From JALYUA01 sp038229875 (GTDB taxonomy: Bacteria > Acidobacteriota > Thermoanaerobaculia > UBA5066 > Gp7-AA6), in NCBI GenBank assembly GCA_038229875.1, contig JBBROA010000079.1:1-19845 (forward strand): a stretch of DNA of 19,845 bases, given 5' to 3'. Positions 14,556 to 19,845 of this stretch are shown piece after piece. Below the pieces are notes generated by a model that was not told the origin of the DNA, did no database searches, and saw nothing but the letters and a program-made list of their open reading frames with translations. Each line of letters opens with the position of its first letter. Position 1 is the first letter of the stretch. The position numbers were made by a program, and so were the translations under genes.

Positions 14556-15272
14556 CTACGGTGAAAGCGTGCTGAAGATCGGAAAGTGGCTCGCCGCTCC
14601 CATGAAGAACAGCATCGGCACCGAGAGCCATGCGTTCGAGCGGGAGGCGAGGAAGGCCCGGCGGGCCCAGAGCGCCTGATCCGCCGGGGCCGGCGTTCCA
14701 GACGCGGCGGCGATTGTCGCGGCGATGATCTTTTTCTGAAGGGGCCAGATGATCATCCAGACGTTCATGAACATCACTGTACCGATGCCCCCACCGATCA
14801 GGATAGAGAGCGAGCGGTTGCTTCCGCCCCAGGAGCGCCCGAAGCTGCCGACGACGTAAGCGGCGGCGGCGATCACGACGGCGACCAGGACCGCCACCAC
14901 GCGGCCGTCTTTGAGCGCTCCGCCCTTCACCGCCATGCGGTAGACGAGCGACAGGAGCAGGAAGGCAATCACCCACACGACGAGAAAGACACCCAGGATC
15001 TTGTGACCGGGTTTTTCCGTTCCCGCGATGATGATGTAGTAGAGGAAACCTGTAAGCCACGTTCCCACGGCGCCCCACCGGAACCACCAGAGAGACCGGG
15101 TCAGCAGCGGGGGATTGATCTTCGGCTTGACCGCCGCGTCGATCTCCTTTTGGAACTGCACGTTCACGAGGTTGAAAAAATAGAGCATTCCGATCCAGGT
15201 GATGCCGGCGAGCAAGTGACCCCACCGAAGAAGAAAGGTGACGTTCGTCTGCCAGTCTGAAGGCCAGGTCAT
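14556..15272 (-). CDS. PuuD-type (Urate_ox_N) integral membrane protein without cytochrome domain
   Basis: A 238-residue membrane protein with six to seven predicted helices. It matches my memory of the N-terminal membrane domain of urate hydroxylase PuuD: 'LLRWGHLLAGITWIGMLYFF' (14-33), 'LWWFRWGAVGTWLTGFLYY', 'GTVMFMNVWMIIWPLQKKII' and 'SRSNAWLSVPMLFFMGAASHFP'. In full PuuD this domain is joined to a C-terminal cytochrome c domain, which is absent here. No purine gene is nearby, so a urate role is not supported by context; a generic membrane redox or haem-linked function is possible. The ATG at 15272 is certain: the minus strand has AAGGAGG (15288-15282), a perfect Shine-Dalgarno, nine bases upstream. 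A strong intrinsic terminator follows. It lies 58 bases downstream of the lyase gene. Confidence 0.78.
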   Translation of the reverse strand: MTWPSDWQTNVTFLLRWGHLLAGITWIGMLYFFNLVNVQFQKEIDAAVKPKINPPLLTRSLWWFRWGAVGTWLTGFLYYIIIAGTEKPGHKILGVFLVVWVIAFLLLSLVYRMAVKGGALKDGRVVAVLVAVVIAAAAYVVGSFGRSWGGSNRSLSILIGGGIGTVMFMNVWMIIWPLQKKIIAATIAAASGTPAPADQALWARRAFLASRSNAWLSVPMLFFMGAASHFPIFSTLSP

Positions 15273-15281
15273 CGGGTTTCC

Positions 15282-15288
15282 CCTCCTT
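15282..15288 (-). promoter_or_regulatory. Perfect Shine-Dalgarno of the PuuD-like gene
   Basis: The minus strand reads AAAGGAGGGG, centred on AAGGAGG, with nine bases to the ATG. It is by far the strongest ribosome binding site in the window; most other genes have weak or no such site. Confidence 0.9.
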
Positions 15289-15296
15289 TGTCGAGT

Positions 15297-15313
15297 GGCC
15301 GCGTCGAGCGGCC
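15297..15313. repeat. Short inverted and direct repeat between the lyase and PuuD-like genes
   Basis: GGCCGC (15297-15302) and GCGGCC (15308-15313) form a perfect 6-base inverted repeat. The same bases also form direct repeats TCGAGTGGCCG and TCGAGCGGCCG (15291-15301, 15304-15314). There is no T-run, so a weak attenuator between the two minus-strand genes is the most I can suggest. Confidence 0.3.
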
Positions 15314-15330
15314 GAAAGAATCCGATCCGA

Positions 15331-16761
15331 TCAGTCGAGCGGTCCCAGGAGCGTCGCGGGAGCCATCGCCTCCTCGAGCTCCTTTTCGGTGACGATTTGT
15401 TTCTCGAGCAGCACCTCGCGAACCCGCACGCCGCGCGCCACGGCCTCCTTGAAGACCTCCGCCGCCTTCGCGTAGCCGATCTTCGGAGTGAGCGCGGTGA
15501 TCACGGACGGCGACTCTTCCAGGTAGTGCCGGCACTTTTCCGGGTTCGCGGTGATCCCGTCGAAGCACCGCGTGCGGACGACCGGAAGGAAGTTGATCAG
15601 GAGCTGCGGCCCCCGCGTCAGGTTGTGCGCGAGGAGCGGCATCATCACGTTCAGCTCGAGCTGCCCGCCGGCGACCGCGAGGATGTTCGCGCTGTCCATG
15701 CCGAGGATCTGGAAGCAGAGCATGTTGAGACACTCGAGCAGCGACGGGTTCACCTTGCCCGGCATGATCGAGGAGCCGGGCTGGACCGGAGGCAGGCGGA
15801 TCTCGTCGAGCCCGGTGGCGGGCCCGGAAGCTAAGAGCCGGAGGTCGTTCGCGATCCGCCCGAGCTCGACCGCGAGCGCCCGCAGCGCCGCGGAGTAGTC
15901 GCCCGCCGCCGCGCGGCTCTGCATCGCCTCGCGGGCATCCGCCGCCGGGACGTATCGCTCGCCCGACAGCCGCGCGAGGCCCGCGATCGCCTTTTCGCGA
16001 AAACCCGCCGGCGTGTTCAGGCCCGTCCCGACCGCGGAGCCGCCGAGGGCGAGCTCCAATAGGTTGTCGAGGGCGTGAACCAGAGCATCGCGGCGATGCG
16101 CGAGGGCGGCCCCGTAGGCGCGGAACTCCTGGCCGAGCGTGACCGGCACCGCATCCATGAGATGGGTCCGGCCCGACTTGACGATACCGTCAAACTCCGC
16201 GCCCTTTCGCGCCAGAGACTCGGCCGCAAGACCAACCTCGGCCGCGAGAGGGCGCCCGACCGCCACCGCCGCCATGTGGAGCGCCGTCGGAAACGTGTCG
16301 TTGGTGGACTGCCCGAGGTTCACGTCGTCGTTCGGATTGATCGCTGCGCGATCTCCACGCGTCTTTCCCAGAATTTCCGCCGCCCGTCCCGCGAGCACTT
16401 CATTCACGTTCATGTGAAACGACGTTCCCGCTCCCGCCTGGTAAACATCTACGACGAACTGGTCGGCCAGGCCTCCCGCAAGGACCTCGTCGCACGCGGC
16501 GATGATCGCCCGCGCTTTTTCGGCGGTCAGGCGGCCGAAGTCGAGGTTCGTCTCTGCGCAGGCCTTCTTGATGCGCGTGTAGGCCCGGACCATTTCGGGA
16601 TGGGCGCGCTCCCCGGAGATGGGATAGTTCTCGACCGCCCGGGAAGTCTGAGCCCCCCAATAGGCGGCGTCGGGAACCTCCCGGATCCCGAGACTGTCTT
16701 TTTCCTGTCTCAGAATTCCTCCGTCGTCTCGCGCCGATCCGTCGCCTGGGCCGGTCAGCAC
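15331..16761 (-). CDS. aspA: Aspartate ammonia-lyase / class II fumarase superfamily enzyme
   Basis: A 476-residue lyase that eliminates ammonia from aspartate, or hydrates fumarate, giving fumarate-linked metabolites. The signature GSSIMPGKVNP is at 329-339. Other family blocks are 'EVPDAAYWGAQTSRAVENY', 'QAGAGTSFHMNVNEV', 'NPNDDVNLGQSTND' and 'GRTHLMDAVPVTLGQEF'. 'GQLELNVM' and 'GPATGLDEIRLPPVQPGSS' match AspA/AspB better than FumC, which has GNFELNV and GPRCGIGEI, so I favour aspartase, but fumarase activity cannot be excluded. The start is a GTG at 16761. About 15 residues precede the usual family N-terminus (RQEKDSLG). There is no Shine-Dalgarno, but a TGC-TAATGT element lies ten bases upstream, so the message may be nearly leaderless. 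Confidence 0.87.
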   Translation of the reverse strand: MLTGPGDGSARDDGGILRQEKDSLGIREVPDAAYWGAQTSRAVENYPISGERAHPEMVRAYTRIKKACAETNLDFGRLTAEKARAIIAACDEVLAGGLADQFVVDVYQAGAGTSFHMNVNEVLAGRAAEILGKTRGDRAAINPNDDVNLGQSTNDTFPTALHMAAVAVGRPLAAEVGLAAESLARKGAEFDGIVKSGRTHLMDAVPVTLGQEFRAYGAALAHRRDALVHALDNLLELALGGSAVGTGLNTPAGFREKAIAGLARLSGERYVPAADAREAMQSRAAAGDYSAALRALAVELGRIANDLRLLASGPATGLDEIRLPPVQPGSSIMPGKVNPSLLECLNMLCFQILGMDSANILAVAGGQLELNVMMPLLAHNLTRGPQLLINFLPVVRTRCFDGITANPEKCRHYLEESPSVITALTPKIGYAKAAEVFKEAVARGVRVREVLLEKQIVTEKELEEAMAPATLLGPLD

Positions 16762-16771
16762 GGGGCTTGCA

Positions 16772-16780
16772 ACATTAGCA
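16772..16780 (-). promoter_or_regulatory. Extended -10-like element for the aspA-like gene
   Basis: The minus strand reads TGC-TAATGT, ending ten bases before the GTG at 16761. No good -35 is visible. The spacing predicts a leader of only a few bases. The motif resembles those before lpxB and the sugar dehydrogenase. Confidence 0.38.
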
Positions 16781-16863
16781 GAAGAGCGGCGATGAGACGG
16801 CCGCTTCGCTCGCGCGCTCGCCGCCTTTCGCGACGCGCCGCGCCGCGCGGATTTTGGTTGCGG

Positions 16864-16907
16864 TACAACCGCCTGCCGCTACAATCGCCTGCCGTACAAT
16901 CACCGCC
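16864..16907 (+). repeat. Three near-tandem repeats, each with a TACAAT-like hexamer
   Basis: TACAAC (16864), TACAAT (16880) and TACAAT (16895) each begin a unit of about 15-16 bases with the form TACAAYCGCCTGCCG. They lie 10 to 50 bases upstream of the predicted lipoprotein ATG at 16917, inside the 155-base divergent region shared with the aspA-like gene. TACAAT is a good -10 match, so these may be stacked promoter elements or repeat-expanded promoter DNA. The first copy is also half of a small inverted repeat (GGTTG at 16856-16860 with CAACC at 16866-16870). Confidence 0.5.
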
Positions 16908-16916
16908 GTCCGACGC

Positions 16917-17639
16917 ATGGCCTTCGTCCTCATCCGCAATCGACTTCGGGGCGCTCTCGGGCGCCGCGGCGGCGCGCTCGCGCTGTTCCTCGCCGCCCTG
17001 TGCGTCTTCTCCTCCTGCCGACGCTCGACGAGATCCGTCTCCGGGCCGGGAACCGCGTCCTCAGCGGCCTCTCCCGAAAAGTCCCAGTCGGCCGCGCGCG
17101 CGATTTCGAGCGGTTACCTTTTCACGCCTCCGGAGACCGGCGCACTCGACGATTTCCTGAGAAAGAATCCGAACCTGCGCATCGCGCGGGACGCGGATCG
17201 GCGGCCGGGACCCGACGGGGATGCGGAGCTCAAGAACCTTTACGGGATCTATCACCCCTATTTCGTCCGTGGGGACGTGAACGATGACGGGGTGCTCGAC
17301 CTGGTCGTGGCATTCGTGCGCCGGGACCTCGGACGCGGGACGTCGTGGTTTTCGGTCGTAGTCTTCACCGGCCGGGGCGTTTCCGGAGGCGCCGGGGAGT
17401 TTTCCTCCGGGACGTTCATCGAGCGCGACATCAGCCTCGCGCGGGGAGATCTGTCGGTCGACCGGGATTCGATCGTGATCAGCCCGGACCTGGAGAGCGA
17501 CACCGTGCGGCGGTATCACTGGGATCCGGCGGCGCACACGTTCGTGCTGGTTCCGGAGTTCTCCGACGACTCGGAATCCCCATCCGTTTCCCAGACCGCA
17601 GCGCCTGTCCGGTCGCTCGCGCCTGCGCAGCGGGGGTAA
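16917..17639 (+). CDS. Predicted lipoprotein with an EF-hand-like calcium loop, function unknown
   Basis: A 240-residue secreted protein. The N-terminus is basic (RNRLRGALGRR), then a hydrophobic run (ALALFLAALCVF), then VFSSC with Cys34 as the likely lipid-attachment residue, although Phe at -3 is not the ideal lipobox. The mature part contains 'DVNDDGVLDLVVAF', a DxNxDGxxD loop (Asp120, Asn122, Asp124, Asp128) as in FG-GAP/VCBS-like and EF-hand calcium sites. The rest looks like a small beta-rich domain ending in a polar tail. I do not recognise a named family. The ATG at 16917 gives the proper signal peptide; a TTG at 16854 would add 21 residues and spoil it. PriA starts 56 bases downstream. 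Confidence 0.72.
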   Translation: MAFVLIRNRLRGALGRRGGALALFLAALCVFSSCRRSTRSVSGPGTASSAASPEKSQSAARAISSGYLFTPPETGALDDFLRKNPNLRIARDADRRPGPDGDAELKNLYGIYHPYFVRGDVNDDGVLDLVVAFVRRDLGRGTSWFSVVVFTGRGVSGGAGEFSSGTFIERDISLARGDLSVDRDSIVISPDLESDTVRRYHWDPAAHTFVLVPEFSDDSESPSVSQTAAPVRSLAPAQRG

Positions 17640-17648
17640 CCGGGACCC

Positions 17649-17669
17649 GTGCCCGGGTTTCCCCGGCAC
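17649..17669 (+). other. Hairpin between the lipoprotein gene and priA
   Basis: GTGCCCGGG pairs with CCCCGGCAC across TTT, giving eight pairs and one C-C mismatch. No T-run follows. It could slow readthrough into priA or protect the lipoprotein mRNA end. Confidence 0.35.
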
Positions 17670-17695
17670 GCGCGCCCCGCCCGGCGCTCCGCGCG

Positions 17696-19845
17696 TTGAC
17701 CGACACACCGGAGCCGCGCCCGATCGTCTCGGTCGCGCTCCCCCTGCCGCTCCGGCGCGAGTTCTCGTATCTCGTCCCGTCCGGCATCGATGCGCCGGCG
17801 CCCGGCACGCGCGTGCGCGTTCCGTTTGGCGAACGCGCTCTCACCGGTGTCGTCGTGTCCTCCGCCGGCCAGAGCGCCGCCGGCCTGCGGGAGATTCTCG
17901 AGGTGCTTGACTTCGAACCGGTCTGCCCGGGGGACCTCCTGGAGCTCGCCCGCCGGACCGCGCAGCGTTTCTTCGCATCGACCGGCGAGGTGCTGAAGAG
18001 CGCGCTGCCCGCCCGGCTGCCGGCCCCCGGTGCGCTCCGGTACCGCATCACGGAGAAGGGAGCGCTCGGGCGCGGGTCTCCCGCCGAGACCGCCGTCCTG
18101 GAAGCGCTGATGTCCGGAGAGCCCATCCGGGCGGTGGACCTTCCGAAGGGAGCCGCGGAAGCCCTGCGCTCACTGGAAGAACGCGGGTGGGTGCGGGCGG
18201 TTTCCTCATTCCGCGACCGACGCGCACGCACGGTGACCGCGTACCTTCCCGCCACGGGGCCGGCGGAGCCGGTCAAGCGCAGCGCCCGCGGCGAACAGGT
18301 CCTGTCGTGGCTCGGGGCGCTCGGCCGGCCGGCCACCGCGGCCGAGGTGCGCCTCGCGACGGGCGCCGGGCCGGCCGTCCTGCGCACGCTCGCGGTTTCC
18401 GAGCTCGTGCGCTCGTTCGAGCAGCCCCTGGGCTACGAGACGCCGCCGGCGCTCGAGGCCCGGATGGCCTTCCGGCTCACGGCGGAACAGGACGTGGCGG
18501 TTTCCGCTCTCACGGCGGCCATCCGGGAGAAGCGGTATTTCCCGGCGCTCCTCCAGGGCGTGACGGGCAGCGGGAAGACGGAGGTGTACCTGCGGGCGAT
18601 CGGCGAGGCACTCGGCGCCGGCCGCGGCGCAATCTGGCTGGTTCCCGAGATCGCGCTCACGCCGGTCTTCGCGCGGGAGCTCACGCGGAAGTTCGGCGAT
18701 CGCGCCGCCCTGCTGCACTCCGCGCTTTCCGAGCGCGACCGCGGTCTGGCGTGGGATCGCGTTCGCCGCGGAGACGCGCGCGCGGTGATCGGGCCGAGGT
18801 CCGCGATCTTCGCCCCCGTCGCGGACCCCGGGGTGATCGTGGTGGATGAGGAGCACGACTCTTCCTACAAGCAGCGCGAGTCACCCCGGTACGACGCGCG
18901 CGAAGTCGCCGCGCTCCGGGCGCGGACCGCGGGAGCCGCACTGTTGTTCGGCACGGCGACCCCGTCGCTCGAGGCTTACCATGCGTCCCGGCAGGGCCGC
19001 GTCGCCCGCCTTCTCCTGACCGAGCGAGTCGAGGCGAAGCCGCTTCCGAAGGTGTCGATCGTCGACCTGCGCCGCGAGACTCCCCGCCCCGACGAGAAGG
19101 GAATTCCGCTTTTTTCCCGGCCGCTCGTCGAACGGCTGCTTGAGACCTTCGCGCGCGGCGAGCAGGCGATTCTTCTTCAGCCGCGCCGCGGTTACGCGCC
19201 GTTCCTCCTCTGCCGGGAATGCGGTCACGACTTCCGATGCACGAACTGCAGCGTCGCGCGCACGGTCCACGACCGCGGGCAGCGTCTCGTCTGCCACTAC
19301 TGCGGAGAGCGCCTCGCAAGGCCGCTTCGCTGCCCGGAATGCTCCGGCGCGCTTCTCGAGGCGATCGGGTTTGGCACCGAGCGCGTCGGAGACCGCTTCG
19401 CCGAGCTCTTTCCGGGCGTGCCGTACGCGGTCCTCGACCGGGACAGCTCGAGGAAGAGAGGAGCCGGCGCGGTCGTCGAGGACGTGCTCGCCGGCCGCGT
19501 GTCCTGCCTCATCGGGACGCAGATGGTCGCGAAGGGACACGACTTCCCGAACGTGACCGCGGTCGGAGTTCTTTCGGCCGACACGCTTCTGAATTTTCCG
19601 GACTTCCGATCCGCCGAAAAGACCTTCCAGCTCGTCGCGCAGGTCGCGGGCCGCGCGGGCCGCGGCGACTCGCCCGGGACGGTTCACGTCCAGACGTTTC
19701 ATCCGCAGCACCCAGCGATCCGGCGGGCGGCCGAGCACGACGTCGACGGCTTCTGCGCGGATGAGCTCGTCTTCCGCCGCTCATTCTTCTATCCGCCGTT
19801 CTGCGAGCTGGCGGCGGTGCTGGTCTCCTCCACCGACCGCGATCG
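17696..19845 (+). CDS. priA: Primosomal protein N' (replication restart helicase PriA), 3' end outside the window
   Basis: PriA recognises stalled forks and reloads the replisome using 3'-5' helicase activity. The frame is open from a TTG at 17696 to the window edge (716 codons), with no stop. The N-terminal DNA-binding domain begins 'PIVSVALPLPLRREFSYLVP'. The helicase core has Walker A GVTGSGKT (288-295, Lys294), DEEH (384-387), 'GTATPSLEAY', 'QPRRGYAPFLLC', 'GTQMVAKGHDFPNV' and 'QVAGRAGRG'. The zinc-binding domain keeps all eight cysteines as four CxxC pairs: 506/509, 515/518, 533/536 and 546/549. Everything needed for an active helicase is present. The C-terminal domain is cut off. TTG is the only suitable start near the conserved N-terminus; no ribosome binding site is evident. 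Confidence 0.94.
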   Translation, partial: MTDTPEPRPIVSVALPLPLRREFSYLVPSGIDAPAPGTRVRVPFGERALTGVVVSSAGQSAAGLREILEVLDFEPVCPGDLLELARRTAQRFFASTGEVLKSALPARLPAPGALRYRITEKGALGRGSPAETAVLEALMSGEPIRAVDLPKGAAEALRSLEERGWVRAVSSFRDRRARTVTAYLPATGPAEPVKRSARGEQVLSWLGALGRPATAAEVRLATGAGPAVLRTLAVSELVRSFEQPLGYETPPALEARMAFRLTAEQDVAVSALTAAIREKRYFPALLQGVTGSGKTEVYLRAIGEALGAGRGAIWLVPEIALTPVFARELTRKFGDRAALLHSALSERDRGLAWDRVRRGDARAVIGPRSAIFAPVADPGVIVVDEEHDSSYKQRESPRYDAREVAALRARTAGAALLFGTATPSLEAYHASRQGRVARLLLTERVEAKPLPKVSIVDLRRETPRPDEKGIPLFSRPLVERLLETFARGEQAILLQPRRGYAPFLLCRECGHDFRCTNCSVARTVHDRGQRLVCHYCGERLARPLRCPECSGALLEAIGFGTERVGDRFAELFPGVPYAVLDRDSSRKRGAGAVVEDVLAGRVSCLIGTQMVAKGHDFPNVTAVGVLSADTLLNFPDFRSAEKTFQLVAQVAGRAGRGDSPGTVHVQTFHPQHPAIRRAAEHDVDGFCADELVFRRSFFYPPFCELAAVLVSSTDRD

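Noticed and set aside
16854..16916. Upstream TTG start for the lipoprotein gene
   Set aside because: It would put 21 extra residues, translated from the tandem promoter-like repeats, in front of an otherwise good signal peptide.
15238..17160. Plus-strand frames opposite the lyase gene and into the lipoprotein region
   Set aside because: They are antisense to an enzyme with the GSSIMPGKVNP signature, have compositions typical of shadows, and carry no domain.
1..19845. CRISPR arrays, tRNA or rRNA genes, transposases, phage or plasmid genes
   Set aside because: I looked on both strands and saw no spaced identical repeats, no tRNA-like cloverleaf ends, and no mobile-element proteins among the open frames.

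Overview
This window is a G+C-rich stretch of bacterial chromosome, densely coded on both strands and made almost entirely of conserved core genes. I see no rRNA, tRNA, CRISPR array, insertion sequence or phage gene. The organism is diderm: it has lpxB, an MsbA-type lipid A exporter and surface-sugar enzymes. Three things point to Acidobacteriota: a DUF6677-type membrane protein, an omega subunit with an 'MRGARPK' motif, and the gene order lpxB-msbA-yicC-gmk-rpoZ-coaBC-udg. This assignment is inference from remembered family distributions, not a search.

Layout. (1) 29-3341, plus strand: ribosomal protein S1, an HU/IHF-type DNA-binding protein, a HIT hydrolase and two small membrane proteins; the last three are joined by stop/start overlaps. 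(2) 3401-7580: a glutamine-dependent asparagine synthase family enzyme on plus faces a minus-strand pair, a WlbA-like Gfo/Idh dehydrogenase and a DegT/DnrJ/EryC1 aminotransferase. Together these look like amino-sugar and surface-glycan functions. A short coding-like remnant may lie between the convergent ends. (3) 7652-14463, plus strand: lpxB, msbA, yicC, gmk, rpoZ, coaBC and a family-4 uracil-DNA glycosylase. Most junctions are 4-base ATGA overlaps. (4) 14505-16761, minus strand: an aspartase/fumarase superfamily enzyme, then a PuuD-type (Urate_ox_N) membrane protein with a very strong ribosome binding site and a clear intrinsic terminator. (5) 16917-19845, plus strand: a predicted lipoprotein and priA, which starts at a TTG and runs off the window edge.

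The genes fall into three themes: outer-membrane lipid and glycan construction (lpxB, msbA, the sugar dehydrogenase and aminotransferase, asnB), core transcription/translation/nucleotide/cofactor functions (rpsA, gmk, rpoZ, coaBC), and genome maintenance (udg, priA, HU/IHF).

I do not see a wholly new system. The points most worth a second look are: the amino-sugar pair divergent from lpxB and how it relates to lipid A or O-antigen; a CoaBC that lacks two residues normally catalytic in its decarboxylase half; a C8 tract at the start of the sugar dehydrogenase; a possible gene remnant after the aminotransferase; and a recurring TGCTA promoter-like motif close to start codons.
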